Assembly (NCBI GenBank): GCA_010024875.1
Contig: RGFZ01000007.1
Coordinates: 1 to 64,000 of the forward strand
Length of the DNA stretch: 64,000 nt
Direction: 5' to 3'
Source: Oxalobacteraceae bacterium
Lineage (GTDB): Bacteria > Pseudomonadota > Gammaproteobacteria > Burkholderiales > Burkholderiaceae_D
A program made the translations under genes and the position numbers. Shown piece by piece: positions 50,642-60,454 of this stretch. Position 1 is the first letter of the stretch, and every line of letters starts with the position of its first letter. The notes beneath the pieces are model-generated. The model was not told where the DNA came from and ran no database searches. It worked only from the letters and a program-made list of their open reading frames with translations.

Positions 50642-51580
50642 ATGCCACTGACCACGCCGCTGTCGATACGGGAACTGTTTGATGACAACCTGGACGCGTT
50701 GAGTCTGGCTTGGCTGGCAGGACAAACTGGCACGGAACAATTAATCGTCGGCGACGCCGTCTCCGCCGCCGACCAGATAGGCCACCTGAACCTGATCCAT
50801 CCCGGACGCATTCAAGTCTTCGGTCCGCAGGAAATGGCCTATCTGGCGCGTATTTCCGATCACTCCCGGATTGCCCAGACACGCGAATTAGTCGCTGGCA
50901 AGCCGCCGGCATTCATCATCGCCCACTCCCTGACTCCGCCGCCGTTTATTGTCGATGTCTGTAACGACCACGGCATACCCTTGATCTCCACGCCGCATCC
51001 CTCGGCCCGCGTGATCGATTATCTGCGGGTTTATCTGTCGAAAAAGCTTGCCACGCGAGTCACCATGCACGGAGTGTTCATGGATGTGCTGGGCGTGGGC
51101 GTGCTGATCACAGGTGAATCCGGTCTGGGCAAGAGCGAGCTGGGGCTGGAACTGATCTCCCGCGATCACGGACTGGTCGCGGATGATGCGGTCGAATTCT
51201 CGCGCATCGCCCCGAACATGATCGAAGGACGTTGCCCGCCCCTGCTACAAAACCTGCTAGAGGTGCGCGGCCTAGGGCTGTTGGATATTCGCGCCATCTT
51301 TGGCGAGACCGCTGTGCGCCGGAAGATGCGACTCAAACTGATTGTGCATCTGGTGCGCCGCAAGACACTCGAAGAAAACTACGAGCGCCTGCCACTGAAT
51401 CAGCAGCACGAAGAAGTACTGGGACTGCCGATACGAAAGGTCGTGATACCAGTGGAAGCCGGTCGCAACATCGCGGTGCTGCTGGAAGCCGCGGTGCGCA
51501 ACACGATTCTGCAATTGCGCGGTATCGACACGCTGGCTGATTTCATGGAACGCCAGCAGCGCGCGATGGGTGAAGAATAA
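50642..51580 (+). CDS. hprK: HPr kinase/phosphorylase
   Basis: HprK phosphorylates or dephosphorylates a serine of HPr according to ATP and phosphate levels. The 312-residue protein has the P-loop [15 protein letters not shown] near residue 158 and the signature [19 protein letters not shown]. The N-terminal DRTGG-like domain is also present. Proteobacteria with hprK but without a full sugar PTS are thought to use it with PtsN. Confidence 0.96.
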   Translation: MPLTTPLSIRELFDDNLDALSLAWLAGQTGTEQLIVGDAVSAADQIGHLNLIHPGRIQVFGPQEMAYLARISDHSRIAQTRELVAGKPPAFIIAHSLTPPPFIVDVCNDHGIPLISTPHPSARVIDYLRVYLSKKLATRVTMHGVFMDVLGVGVLITGESGLGKSELGLELISRDHGLVADDAVEFSRIAPNMIEGRCPPLLQNLLEVRGLGLLDIRAIFGETAVRRKMRLKLIVHLVRRKTLEENYERLPLNQQHEEVLGLPIRKVVIPVEAGRNIAVLLEAAVRNTILQLRGIDTLADFMERQQRAMGEE

Positions 51581-51596
51581 GGCGCACGCCGGCGCT

Positions 51597-51605
51597 TGCT
51601 ATCAT
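51597..51605 (+). promoter_or_regulatory. Extended -10 element for a probably leaderless rapZ mRNA
   Basis: TGC-TATCAT is an extended -10 that ends seven bases before the rapZ ATG. No Shine-Dalgarno sequence is present. Confidence 0.45.
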
Positions 51606-51612
51606 TCCGCCC

Positions 51613-52476
51613 ATGCGCATCATTCTTCTCACCGGCATCTCTGGCTCGGGCAAATCTGTCGGGCTAAACGCGCTCGAAGACGCGGGCTACTTCTGCGTCG
51701 ACAATCTCCCCCCTTCCCTACTGCGTGCGCTGGTGGATACACGGCGGTCCGAGGGACAGCAGACGCTGGCTGTCGCGGTCGACGCGCGCAGCGCCTCATC
51801 GCTGGCCGAGCTTCCGGCAGATATCAACTGGCTGCGTGAGCAGGGGCATCATGTTGAAGTCGTTTTCCTGACCGCCAAGACCGAATCCCTCATCAACCGA
51901 TTTTCGGAGACGCGGCGCAGTCATCCGTTATCGCATCGCATAGCGCCCGATGCACAGCCCTCGGATATTCCGACGCTAGTCGAGTGCATCTGGCAAGAAC
52001 GCGAAATGCTCTCGGCCATCGAGGGTCTTGGTCACTTGATTGATACCTCCGGACTGTCGGCGAATCAGTTACGCGCCTGGATCAAGGAGCTGGTGCAAAA
52101 GGAAAGTGGTCAGCTGTCGTTGCTGTTCGAATCTTTTGCCTTCAAGTTTGGGGTACCGCTGGACGCCGATCTGGTGTTCGACGTACGTGTCGTGCCCAAT
52201 CCCTTTTATGACAAGACGCTGCGACCACTGACCGGCAAAGATCAGCCCGTGATCGATTTTCTGAACGCGCAGCCGGATGCGATGCATCTTTTATCCGATA
52301 TCCGTGGCTTCATCGAGCGCTGGCTGCCCGCGTATCAGCGTGATAATCGGAGCTATCTGACGGTAGCAATAGGCTGCACGGGGGGGCAGCATCGCTCGGT
52401 GTTCATGGTCGAACAACTCGCGCAGCATTTCAAAGATCAGGCGCGCGTGCTGATACGTCACCGCGAGCTGGATTGA
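51613..52476 (+). CDS. rapZ: RapZ, RNase adapter/nucleotide-binding protein
   Basis: RapZ is a P-loop protein that in enterics targets the small RNA GlmZ to RNase E; in betaproteobacteria the target is not established. The 287-residue protein has Walker A GISGSGKSVGLNALEDAG at residues 6-23 and DNLPPSLL, and the C-terminal RNA-binding part has IGCTGGQHRSVFMVEQLA. It follows hprK by 32 bp. Confidence 0.95.
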   Translation: MRIILLTGISGSGKSVGLNALEDAGYFCVDNLPPSLLRALVDTRRSEGQQTLAVAVDARSASSLAELPADINWLREQGHHVEVVFLTAKTESLINRFSETRRSHPLSHRIAPDAQPSDIPTLVECIWQEREMLSAIEGLGHLIDTSGLSANQLRAWIKELVQKESGQLSLLFESFAFKFGVPLDADLVFDVRVVPNPFYDKTLRPLTGKDQPVIDFLNAQPDAMHLLSDIRGFIERWLPAYQRDNRSYLTVAIGCTGGQHRSVFMVEQLAQHFKDQARVLIRHRELD

Positions 52477-52484
52477 GCACTGTG

Positions 52485-53108
52485 ATGGATAACACTGACT
52501 GGATACCGCTGTTTCCGCTGCGGACGGTACTGTTTCCGGCAGGCGTGCTGCCGCTGCGCGTCTTCGAAACCCGCTACGTTGACATGGTGCGCGAGCGAAT
52601 GAAGCGCGATGCGCCCTTCGGTGTGGTGGCGATCCGCGCTGGCGCAGAGGTCGGCGCAGCGGCCAAACCCCATGCCATCGGTACGCTTGCGCATATCGTC
52701 GAGTGGGACATGCCAGAGCTCGGCGTGCTGCAGTTGCAGACGCGCGGCGGCGAGCGATTCCGGGTGCTGGAGACACGAATACAGCCGAGTCAGCTGCTCG
52801 AAGGGCGCATCGAACTGCTACCGATATCCTCGAGTGAGGCTGATCCTGACTCGCTGCAAGTCTGCGCTCAAGTGCTTGAGCTGGTGATCAGCGAACTGCT
52901 CGAACAGGCGCGCGAAGAGGCTGGCGATCGTTTCATCAATCCTTTTCCCGAGCCTCACCCACTTGATTCAGCAGGCTGGGTCGCCAATCGCTGGAGTGAA
53001 ATGCTGCCGATTTCGCTTGAACAAAAACAAGCGCTGCTGGCGATCAACCATGATGGCGAGCGACTGCTGAAAGTCGAGCAGTATCTGCGCGAGAACCGCG
53101 TGATCTGA
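52485..53108 (+). CDS. LON substrate-binding domain protein
   Basis: A 207-residue protein that consists only of the N-terminal domain of Lon protease (MDNTDWIPLFPLRTVLFPAGVLPLRVFETRY). It has no AAA+ or protease part. The ATG at 52485 is chosen; a TTG at 52473 and a GTG at 52482 are in frame. Stand-alone LON-N proteins (YcaR/PUA-like) have no defined role. It lies 8 bp after rapZ and is convergent with mutY. Confidence 0.88.
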   Translation: MDNTDWIPLFPLRTVLFPAGVLPLRVFETRYVDMVRERMKRDAPFGVVAIRAGAEVGAAAKPHAIGTLAHIVEWDMPELGVLQLQTRGGERFRVLETRIQPSQLLEGRIELLPISSSEADPDSLQVCAQVLELVISELLEQAREEAGDRFINPFPEPHPLDSAGWVANRWSEMLPISLEQKQALLAINHDGERLLKVEQYLRENRVI

Positions 53109-53134
53109 TCCGGTCGGCGCGACGATGCGCGACG

Positions 53135-54229
53135 TCATAGCGTGTCCAGCAATTTCCGCACAGGCGCTGGCAAGCCCGACGATGACAGTTTTTTTTTCGG
53201 AATCCATTGGTAAGACGACTGCGACGCCAGCATGAAGCTGCGCGAGAGGCTCACCCGAACAGGGTTCACGGTCAGCTTGTAGTGCGTGAATGCGTGCACG
53301 AACGGCTGCAGCGCGTCGAAAGACTCGACCTCGCCGAATTCTGCAAGCGCGCTGACCAGCGCCTTGCTGCCGATCTTTGCCGGTACCTGGGGTAAAAGTC
53401 TGTCCAGCTCGGGCAGCGACAACAGCCCTCCCCAGATGCCGGAAGGCGGCCGCTGTTCAAGAAGCACCGCGCCACGATGCTCGACCACCAGCATTACCGT
53501 GGACTTTTCGGGCACCGCTTTTTTCGGTTTGCGCTCGGGCAGCTCGGCCGTGCGTCCGCTGGCGTGAGCGACACAGCGCGATTGCAAGGGACATGCGGCG
53601 CAGTCAGGGCGGCTGCGTGTGCACAGCGTCGCCCCTAGATCCATCAGGCCCTGGGTGTAGCTCTCGATATCTGACTCCGGCAGCAGTGCGATCGCCCGTT
53701 CCCACAAATGCCTCTCGACGGACGCGGTGCCGGGAAAGCCGGCGATGCCGAACGCACGGCAGAATACGCGCTTGACATTGCCATCGAGGATGGCGGCACG
53801 CGTTCCATAGGCAAACGCAGAGATTGCTGCCGCCGTCGATCGGCCTATGCCGGGCAGATTCGCCAGTGCCTCGACCTCTTTCGGGAAGCGGCCGCCATGT
53901 TCGGCTACCACCTGCCGAGCGCAGCGATGCAGATTGCGCGCGCGCGTGTAATACCCGAGCCCGCTCCAGAGCGCCATGACCTCCTCGGGCGGTGCCCCAG
54001 CCAGCGCGACGACATCTGGAAATCGTTCGAGAAAACGCGCGTAATAGGGAATAACGGTTGCCACCTGTGTCTGTTGCAGCATGATCTCTGAGAGCCAGAT
54101 GCGATAGGCGTCTCGTGTGCGCTGCCAAGGCAATGCGTGACGGCCATACTGCTTCTGCCAGCGAATGACCGTCTTTGAAAAGCTGCTGTCCGCTCCGGCG
54201 GGGCCAGTTTGTTCGACAACACGCTTCAT
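53135..54229 (-). CDS. mutY: MutY, adenine DNA glycosylase
   Basis: MutY removes adenine opposite 8-oxoguanine. The 364-residue protein starts at the ATG at 54229 (MKRVVEQTGPAGADSSF). The catalytic Glu is in LSEIMLQQTQVATVIPYY, the helix-hairpin-helix is LPGIGRSTAAAI and the catalytic Asp is in ILDGNVKRVFCR. The 4Fe-4S ligands are the four Cys of C-x6-C-x2-C-x5-C in CTRSRPDCAACPLQSRC. The C-terminal Nudix-like domain recognises oxoG. Its ATG overlaps the mutM stop as ATGA. Confidence 0.96.
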   Translation of the reverse strand: MKRVVEQTGPAGADSSFSKTVIRWQKQYGRHALPWQRTRDAYRIWLSEIMLQQTQVATVIPYYARFLERFPDVVALAGAPPEEVMALWSGLGYYTRARNLHRCARQVVAEHGGRFPKEVEALANLPGIGRSTAAAISAFAYGTRAAILDGNVKRVFCRAFGIAGFPGTASVERHLWERAIALLPESDIESYTQGLMDLGATLCTRSRPDCAACPLQSRCVAHASGRTAELPERKPKKAVPEKSTVMLVVEHRGAVLLEQRPPSGIWGGLLSLPELDRLLPQVPAKIGSKALVSALAEFGEVESFDALQPFVHAFTHYKLTVNPVRVSLSRSFMLASQSSYQWIPKKKLSSSGLPAPVRKLLDTL

Positions 54230-55047
54230 CGCTGGCACCGCCCGCAGTAAAAAGTCGAACGCTGTCCCTGCACGATGCGCTTGACTGCCGTGCCGCAGCG
54301 CCGACAAGCCTCACCCTCGCGGTCATAGACAAAATAAGTCTGCTGAAAATAGCCCGACTGACCGTCGGCGCCGATGAAGTCGCGCAAGCTGCTGCCACCC
54401 TGCTCGATCGCCGCCGCCAGCACGCGCTGGATCTGCACCGCCAGCTTGTCGTAGCGGGCGAGCGAGATGCGCCGGGCGGCGGTGGTGGGGTGTATGGCCG
54501 CATGAAAAAGGCTCTCGCAGGCGTAGATGTTGCCAACACCAACAACGATATCGCCCGCCAGAAGCACCTGCTTGATCGGTGCGCTGCGCGTACGCGTAGC
54601 GCGATGAAGGCGAGTCGCCAGGTCGGTGCAGCCAAGCGGCTCTACGCCTAGCGCACGCAACAGCTGATGTGACTCGATGTCACCGTCTTGTTTTGCATGC
54701 CATAGCACGGCACCAAAGCGACGCGGATCAGTGAATCGCATACGCGACTGCCCGAGCACAAGATCGACATGATCATGTTTGCCCGGCGGCGGATTGTCAG
54801 ACAGAATTCGCAAGTGGCCTGACATCCCGAGATGGATAATCAGTGAGCCATGCGCAAAATGCAGCAGCAGATATTTGCCGCGCCGCCCGGTTGCCAACAC
54901 CCGTTGTTGTCGAAGTACCTGGGCTAGCCCCGCTGGAAATGGCCAGCGCAAGCCCTCGCGGCGCAGGATGACATCCGTGACGACCTGCCCCTCCAGGTAG
55001 GGAGCGATGCCGCGGCGGGTAACTTCTACTTCTGGCAGTTCTGGCAT
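54226..55047 (-). CDS. mutM: MutM, formamidopyrimidine-DNA glycosylase
   Basis: MutM excises 8-oxoguanine and nicks the strand. It has 273 residues from the ATG at 55047, giving the mature N-terminus PELPEVEVTRRG with catalytic Pro and Glu. The C-terminal zinc finger is CRRCGTAVKRIVQGQRSTFYCGRCQ and the H2TH region is present (GVGNIYACESLFHA). Coupling with mutY puts both GO-repair glycosylases under one transcript. A longer ATG at 55083 is less likely. Confidence 0.97.
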   Translation of the reverse strand: MPELPEVEVTRRGIAPYLEGQVVTDVILRREGLRWPFPAGLAQVLRQQRVLATGRRGKYLLLHFAHGSLIIHLGMSGHLRILSDNPPPGKHDHVDLVLGQSRMRFTDPRRFGAVLWHAKQDGDIESHQLLRALGVEPLGCTDLATRLHRATRTRSAPIKQVLLAGDIVVGVGNIYACESLFHAAIHPTTAARRISLARYDKLAVQIQRVLAAAIEQGGSSLRDFIGADGQSGYFQQTYFVYDREGEACRRCGTAVKRIVQGQRSTFYCGRCQR

Positions 55048-55164
55048 GCTGGGAATCGAAAAAGGCGATCTTGCTGGCGGCACGCGCCCACCCCGGCTTT
55101 CGTCGTAAAATCATCTTCCGCTTGATCGGCAAAGCGAAACCGGATCGCCTGTACAGGACAACTC

Positions 55165-56889
55165 TTGAAAAATTTTCCAGCCATTCTAACGCTCTCTGCA
55201 TTACTTGCTCTTGTCAGTCCGCTGCATGCGGCGGAGAGCACCGCAGATCACGAGCCCGTTGACGTCCTGCCCGCAGTCGGTCTGTCCGAAGAGTTGATGT
55301 TCAGATATCTGTCGGCCGAGATCGCCATGCAGCGCGGTAACGCATTTGCCGCCTACGCGACCATGCTCTCGATTGCACGCAGCACGAGCGACCCAAGACT
55401 GGCCAGACGCGCGACTGAAATGGCGATGAGCGGCTCGCTGCCCGCGGAAGCCTTGAAGGCAGCACGTGTCTGGCACGAGATTGCCCCGCACTCTGAAGAA
55501 GCGTCGCAAGTGCTACTCAGCCTGCAGCTGCAATCGAATCGCGCCGACGAAGCAAAACAGTCGCTGGCAACCATGCTCTCCAGCAGTTCGCCAACGACGC
55601 TTGCGCTGGCGATCGGCAATGTGCAGCGGCTGCTATCTCGCCTTCCTGATCGCGCCCGTGCGGCTTCACTGCTCAAGGAATTGCTCGAGCCTTACCGAGA
55701 TGCGCTTGATGCTCGGTTGGCGTTGGCACAAATGGCGATGGTGAGCGGCGACCGCGCGGCGGCGATCCAAGAGCTACGCAATACGCTGACGAAATTTCCT
55801 GATTCGGAAATGGCTGCGCTGATGCTCGCGCAGATCATCGAAGACAAGGCCGAGGCAACGAAAACGCTGGTCGATTTTTTGAAAAAAAACCCGAAGGCGC
55901 GCGAGGTACGTTTGGCCTATTCGCGCATGTTGTTCGAGCAAGGCAAGATTGCCGACGCAAAAAAAGAATTCAAGACCCTGCTACAACAGACGCCGAATGA
56001 CCAGACGGCGCTCTACGCGCTGGGCCTGTTGTCTGCCCAGGCCAATGAGATGGCCGATGCAGAAAAATATCTGTCCACCTATATCGCCAACCTGAAAGAC
56101 CAGCCGGATCGCGAACGCGATGCGACTCAGGCGCTGATGGTACTGGCGCAAATCGCAGAAGACCGTAGTGACGAAGCCGGCGTCATCAAATGGCTGCAGA
56201 TGGTTCCCGAGCTCGGCCAGAGCGGCGCGGTGAACGCCACGATCAAGCGTGCTCAGCTTCAGGCTAAAGCGGGCAAGCTCGATGAAGCACGCAAGCTGCT
56301 GAACGAAGCGGATGTGAACAACGATGATGAGCGGGTGAAGCTGATCATCGGAGAGGCGCAGCTGCTCAAAGAATCGGGCAAGATCATCGACGCCATGCGG
56401 CTGATTGAAGACGCGCTCGAGCTGTACAAGAACAATATCGACCTGTTGTACGAGCTGGCGATGCTGGCAGAAAAAAACCAGCAGTTCGATCTGATGGAAA
56501 GTACGCTGCGCAAAGTGATACAGCTGGCTCCCGACAGCCAGCATGCGTACAACGCACTGGGTTACTCGCTGGCCGACCGCAACCTGCGGCTGCAGGAAGC
56601 CCATGACCTGATCAAGAAGGCACTGTCACTGGCGCCCGAGGATCCCTTCATCATGGACAGCATGGGCTGGGTCGAATTCCGTCTGGGCCGATTCGAAAAG
56701 GCTGAAGAATTGCTCAAGCGCGCGTTTGCGATCAAGGCTGACCCGGAAATCGCCGCGCATTTGGGTGAAGTGCTGTGGGTGTTGGGTCGTGAGGAAGAAG
56801 CGAAAAAACTCTGGCGCAATGCCGGCGGCAAGGACTCGAAGAACGACACGCTCAAGAGCACTCTGAAGCGTCTTCAGGTAAAACTCTGA
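55165..56889 (+). CDS. TPR-repeat protein with signal peptide
   Basis: A 574-residue exported protein. The signal peptide is MKNFPAILTLSALLALVSPLHAAES, cleaved after HAA. The rest is a long array of tetratricopeptide repeats, for instance AYNALGYSLADRNLRLQEAHDLIKKALSL and DSMGWVEFRLGRFEKAEELLKRAF near the C-terminus. The start codon is TTG at 55165 with AGGA upstream. In betaproteobacteria this gene regularly precedes lolB and ispE; a role in outer-membrane or cell-envelope assembly is inferred from that position. Confidence 0.9.
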   Translation: MKNFPAILTLSALLALVSPLHAAESTADHEPVDVLPAVGLSEELMFRYLSAEIAMQRGNAFAAYATMLSIARSTSDPRLARRATEMAMSGSLPAEALKAARVWHEIAPHSEEASQVLLSLQLQSNRADEAKQSLATMLSSSSPTTLALAIGNVQRLLSRLPDRARAASLLKELLEPYRDALDARLALAQMAMVSGDRAAAIQELRNTLTKFPDSEMAALMLAQIIEDKAEATKTLVDFLKKNPKAREVRLAYSRMLFEQGKIADAKKEFKTLLQQTPNDQTALYALGLLSAQANEMADAEKYLSTYIANLKDQPDRERDATQALMVLAQIAEDRSDEAGVIKWLQMVPELGQSGAVNATIKRAQLQAKAGKLDEARKLLNEADVNNDDERVKLIIGEAQLLKESGKIIDAMRLIEDALELYKNNIDLLYELAMLAEKNQQFDLMESTLRKVIQLAPDSQHAYNALGYSLADRNLRLQEAHDLIKKALSLAPEDPFIMDSMGWVEFRLGRFEKAEELLKRAFAIKADPEIAAHLGEVLWVLGREEEAKKLWRNAGGKDSKNDTLKSTLKRLQVKL

Positions 56890-56896
56890 GTGCTCC

Positions 56897-57523
56897 ATGC
56901 GCACGCTGATGCGGCTGACCATCATGTCGCTCGCGGCGCTTGTCAGCGTCTGGGCTCTCAACGCGTGCAGCACCTTGCCATCGTCAACCACGGCGACGTC
57001 GCTGCAGCAGCCGTATCACGAGCACATCGCGATCGGCGGCCGATTCTCCGTCAGCTATCAGCAAGAAGGCAAGCCGCAGAGCGCGCAGGGTCGTTTTCAG
57101 TGGCGGCAGCGAGGCGAGGAGGTGGATATCGAACTGCTGTCGCCCCTAGGCCAGACACTGGCCAGAATTCGCCTCAGGGCCTTCGTCGCCACACTTGAGC
57201 GTCCCGGGCAAGCGGCGCGGTCGGCCAGCAGCGCCAGCGAACTGACCGAGGATATGCTGGGCTGGGCCATGCCGGCAGATGGACTGAGATACTGGCTGCA
57301 AGGCTACTCGCAAGCGGCAACCCGTACCGGAGCGCCAACTGACACGGCATCATCCCCTGCAACGAGTGATGATGTACAGGCGGGGGAATGGCAGCTGCGC
57401 TATGTCAGCTGGCAGACCGCAGAAGGCGGCCGCCACCCGAAACGCATCGATCTTTCGCGCCGGTCGGCGGCCGCTGGAGAACTCGGGCTGCGGCTGGTGA
57501 TCGATGGCTGGGAGCCCGACTGA
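56897..57523 (+). CDS. lolB: LolB, outer-membrane lipoprotein receptor
   Basis: LolB takes lipoproteins from LolA and inserts them into the outer membrane. The 208-residue protein is itself a lipoprotein, with lipobox LNAC ending near residue 24, after a hydrophobic stretch. [22 protein letters not shown] and [16 protein letters not shown] match the LolB fold. An insertion of Ala/Thr/Ser residues precedes the last strands. Its stop overlaps the ispE ATG as TGATG. Confidence 0.9.
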   Translation: MRTLMRLTIMSLAALVSVWALNACSTLPSSTTATSLQQPYHEHIAIGGRFSVSYQQEGKPQSAQGRFQWRQRGEEVDIELLSPLGQTLARIRLRAFVATLERPGQAARSASSASELTEDMLGWAMPADGLRYWLQGYSQAATRTGAPTDTASSPATSDDVQAGEWQLRYVSWQTAEGGRHPKRIDLSRRSAAAGELGLRLVIDGWEPD

Positions 57524-58389
57524 TGGCCACCCCGGAATCCCTGCACGACTGCCCGGCGCCCGCGAAGCTGAATCTTTTCCTGCATGTGGTGGGCCGGCGG
57601 GATGATGGTTATCACTTGCTGCAATCGGTCTTTCAGTTGGTCAGTCTGAGCGATATGCTGCACTTCGATTTACGCGATGATGAGCGTATCGTGCGAGTGA
57701 CCGATGTGCCAGGCGTGCCGCAAGAAGACGACTTGATCATCCGCGCAGCACGGCGCCTGAAAGAGACCGCTACCGCGCGAGGTCTGTCGGTGCCCGGCGT
57801 CGATATTCGCATCGACAAGTGCATACCAATGGGCGGCGGCCTCGGTGGTGGTTCGTCCGATGCGGCCACGACCCTGATGGCGCTCAATGCCCTGTGGAAG
57901 CTTGAGCTGCCTCGTACCGAGCTGATGGCGCTGGGCGCGACACTCGGCGCCGATGTGCCTTTCTTCCTGTTCGGACAAAACGCCTTTGTCGAGGGGATTG
58001 GTGAACAGCTGACACCGGTTGAAACGCCCGACGGCTGGTTCGTGGTAGTGCACCCTTGCGTGTCTGTGCCGACGCCGGCGATCTTCAGGGCGGCCGAATT
58101 GACACGCGACACCAAAGTCGTCAGAATAGCGGACTTTTCCGCGAGCCCACTCGGCTTTGGGAGAAACGACTTGCAAGCGGTCGCCGCGCACGAATTTCCC
58201 GCTGTCGCAGACGCCCTGAGATGGCTGTCTCGGTACGGCGAAGCGCGAATGACCGGCTCCGGCGCCTGTGTGTTCTGCCGCTTCGGCTCGGAACCCGAGG
58301 CAGATACGGTGCTCCAGGCCCTGCCGCCTAGCTGGCGCGGATGGCTGGTCAAGAGCCTGTCTGCCCACCCGCTGCTATTGTCGTCTTAA
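57523..58389 (+). CDS. ispE: IspE, 4-(cytidine 5'-diphospho)-2-C-methyl-D-erythritol kinase
   Basis: IspE phosphorylates CDP-methylerythritol in the MEP isoprenoid pathway. The 288-residue GHMP kinase starts at the ATG at 57523 ([22 protein letters not shown]), which the lolB stop overlaps. The ATP loop is [18 protein letters not shown], the C-terminal motif is [12 protein letters not shown], and a Lys and Asn occur in the N-terminal [10 protein letters not shown]. Confidence 0.97.
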   Translation: MATPESLHDCPAPAKLNLFLHVVGRRDDGYHLLQSVFQLVSLSDMLHFDLRDDERIVRVTDVPGVPQEDDLIIRAARRLKETATARGLSVPGVDIRIDKCIPMGGGLGGGSSDAATTLMALNALWKLELPRTELMALGATLGADVPFFLFGQNAFVEGIGEQLTPVETPDGWFVVVHPCVSVPTPAIFRAAELTRDTKVVRIADFSASPLGFGRNDLQAVAAHEFPAVADALRWLSRYGEARMTGSGACVFCRFGSEPEADTVLQALPPSWRGWLVKSLSAHPLLLSS

Positions 58390-58434
58390 TCGAATTCGTT
58401 CTTGCGGAAATCTCCGCCGGACAAACGGTTGTGT

Positions 58435-58511
58435 AGGGGAATCGCCAAGTTGGTTAAGGCACTGGATTTTGATTCCAGCATTCCAAGGTTCGAATCCTTG
58501 TTCCCCTGCCA
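58435..58511 (+). tRNA. tRNA-Gln (anticodon TTG)
   Basis: A 77-nt cloverleaf. The acceptor AGGGGAA pairs with TTCCCCT, followed by G and an encoded CCA. The anticodon stem-loop is CTGGA-TTTTGAT-TCCAG with TTG. The T loop is GGTTCGAATCC. The gene lies 45 bp after ispE and before a terminator hairpin. Confidence 0.97.
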
Positions 58512-58576
58512 TTTTAATCCGCGATCATGGGCCGAAGCCGGATCGCGATGATAGAAAAAACGTAACGTTATTCATG

Positions 58577-58616
58577 AAGCCGCCAACGCGGGGAGTCCCC
58601 GGCCTTGGCGGCTTTT
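58577..58616 (+). terminator. Terminator between tRNA-Gln and prs
   Basis: AAGCCGCCAA (58577-58586) pairs with TTGGCGGCTT (58605-58614), with an inner GGGG/CCCC, and is followed by TTTT. It ends 33 bp before the prs ATG. Confidence 0.8.
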
Positions 58617-58648
58617 AAAACTTTTAACGCACTGTAGTCAGGGAATCC

Positions 58649-59626
58649 ATGGTCCACGAGAACCTGATGGTTTTTACCGGTAACGCCAATCCGGAACTCG
58701 CTGCAGGCGTTGCTGCACAGCTGGGCATACCGGTCGGCAAAGCTGTCGTCACTCGATTTTCCGATGGCGAGATCATGGTCGAGATCAATGAGAACGTGCG
58801 CGGCAAGGACGTATTCGTCCTCCAATCGACCTGCGCGCCGACCAATGACCACCTGATGGAAGTGATGCTGATGGTCGATGCGCTCAAACGCGCTTCCGCC
58901 GGACGCATCACCGCTGTGGTGCCGTACTTCGGTTATTCGCGCCAGGACCGCCGGCCGCGCTCGGCGCGCGTCGCGATCTCGGCCAAGGTCGTCGCCAACA
59001 TGCTGCAAGAGGCTGGCGTAGAACGTGTGCTGATCATGGATCTGCACGCAGATCAGATTCAGGGATTCTTCGATATCCCGGTCGACAACATCTACGCATC
59101 GCCTATCCTGCTGTCGGATCTGGTGGACAAGACCTACGATGATCTGCTGGTGGTATCGCCTGACGTGGGCGGCGTGGTTCGTGCCAGAGCACTGGCAAAG
59201 CGGCTGAACTGCGACCTGGCCATCATCGACAAACGCCGCCCGAAGGCGAATGTTTCGGAAGTGATGAATGTGATCGGCGAAGTCGAAGGCCGCAACTGCG
59301 TGATCATGGATGACATGGTTGATACTGCTGGTACGCTGACCAAGGCGGCTGAAGTGCTGAAAGAGCGGGGCGCGAAAAAAGTTATCGCTTACTGCACGCA
59401 TCCGGTGCTGTCCGGTGCTGCGGTAGAGCGAATCGCGAAATCGCCGCTGGACGAACTGGTGGTCACCGACACGATTCCGCTCTCGGACGAGGCGAAAAAA
59501 ACAGCAAAAATTCGACAGCTGTCGTGCGCGCCGCTTTTGGCAGAAACCATACGCCGCATCAGCAAGGGCGATTCAGTGATGTCGCTGTTTGTCGAGGATG
59601 AGGCCGGCAGTCAGCAGGAGCAGTAA
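58649..59626 (+). CDS. prs: Ribose-phosphate pyrophosphokinase
   Basis: Prs makes PRPP from ribose-5-phosphate and ATP for nucleotide, His and Trp synthesis. The 325-residue protein has [17 protein letters not shown] and [11 protein letters not shown]. The PRPP-binding loop is [13 protein letters not shown] and the [17 protein letters not shown] signature is intact. The start has AGGGAATCC upstream. In betaproteobacteria the order ispE, tRNA-Gln, prs, rplY, pth is conserved, as here. Confidence 0.98.
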   Translation: MVHENLMVFTGNANPELAAGVAAQLGIPVGKAVVTRFSDGEIMVEINENVRGKDVFVLQSTCAPTNDHLMEVMLMVDALKRASAGRITAVVPYFGYSRQDRRPRSARVAISAKVVANMLQEAGVERVLIMDLHADQIQGFFDIPVDNIYASPILLSDLVDKTYDDLLVVSPDVGGVVRARALAKRLNCDLAIIDKRRPKANVSEVMNVIGEVEGRNCVIMDDMVDTAGTLTKAAEVLKERGAKKVIAYCTHPVLSGAAVERIAKSPLDELVVTDTIPLSDEAKKTAKIRQLSCAPLLAETIRRISKGDSVMSLFVEDEAGSQQEQ

Positions 59627-59646
59627 AGCGTTATCGAATGCGGAGT

Positions 59647-59726
59647 CTTGTGACGATGCTTACTGTCACAAGGCTTCATTCAAGGGCCTCTGGTCGCGGA
59701 GGACCCAAACCCAAGGGCGCAAGCCC
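59647..59726 (+). promoter_or_regulatory. Hairpin-rich leader upstream of rplY
   Basis: CTTGTGAC (59647-59654) pairs with GTCACAAG (59665-59672), then GGGCCTC with GGAGGACCC. A short GGGC-GCAA-GCCC hairpin with a GNRA tetraloop lies at 59715-59726, just before the ribosome-binding site. No T-run follows the first stem, so it is not a plain terminator. Such structure before a ribosomal-protein gene can mediate autoregulation; none has been shown here. Confidence 0.4.
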
Positions 59727-59741
59727 GAACAGGAGTAAGAC

Positions 59742-60338
59742 ATGAAAGTTGTTGCATTCCCACGCAATGAGCAGGGGTCCGGAGCGAGCCGCCGCCTGCG
59801 CAGAGCTGGCCAAACCCCCGGCATTATTTACGGCGGTACGGCGGCACCAGTGAATATCGCGCTGGATCACAATGCGCTATTCCACGCATTGAAGAAAGAA
59901 GCCTTCCATTCGTCGATTCTGGACATGGAACTCGATGGCAAAGCAGAGAAAGTGCTGCTGCGTGACTTCCAGATGCATGCGTTTAAGCCGCTGGTTCTGC
60001 ACGCTGATTTCCAGCGCGTTGATGCTAACCAGAAGATTCACATGAAGGTACCGCTGCACTTCGTGAACACCGAGGTGGCGCCCGCTGTGAAGCTCTCCGG
60101 CGGCATTATCAGCCACGTGCTCAATGAACTTGATATCAGCTGCCTGCCAAAAGACCTGCCCGAGTTCATCGAAGTGGATCTCTCGACAATGCAAGCCGGT
60201 ACCTCGCTGCATGTTTCCGACCTGAAGCTGCCCGCTGGCGTGGTCGCAATACAGGCAAAAGAAAACCCCACCATCGCCACAGCGACCGTACCAGGCGGCG
60301 CCAAAGGTGATGGGGCGAGCGCAGACGAAGCGAAGTAA
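59742..60338 (+). CDS. rplY: Ribosomal protein L25 (Ctc-type, long form)
   Basis: L25 binds loop E of 5S rRNA. The 198-residue long form has the N-terminal L25 domain ([27 protein letters not shown]) and the C-terminal TL5/Ctc domain. The acidic, Ala-rich tail is usual. AGGAGT precedes the ATG. A terminator follows its stop. Confidence 0.96.
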   Translation: MKVVAFPRNEQGSGASRRLRRAGQTPGIIYGGTAAPVNIALDHNALFHALKKEAFHSSILDMELDGKAEKVLLRDFQMHAFKPLVLHADFQRVDANQKIHMKVPLHFVNTEVAPAVKLSGGIISHVLNELDISCLPKDLPEFIEVDLSTMQAGTSLHVSDLKLPAGVVAIQAKENPTIATATVPGGAKGDGASADEAK

Positions 60339-60362
60339 TCAACACGCCCAGTTCAGATCAAG

Positions 60363-60386
60363 GCCCGTCCATCGACGGGCTTTTTT
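60363..60386 (+). terminator. Rho-independent terminator of rplY
   Basis: GCCCGTC-4nt-GACGGGC followed by six T residues, 24 bp after the rplY stop. Confidence 0.9.
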
Positions 60387-60454
60387 CTGGGCGAGCGGTG
60401 CGCAGACTTTGTCGTCCTCGGCATAATCACACCAGCTATTCACAGCCAACCATC

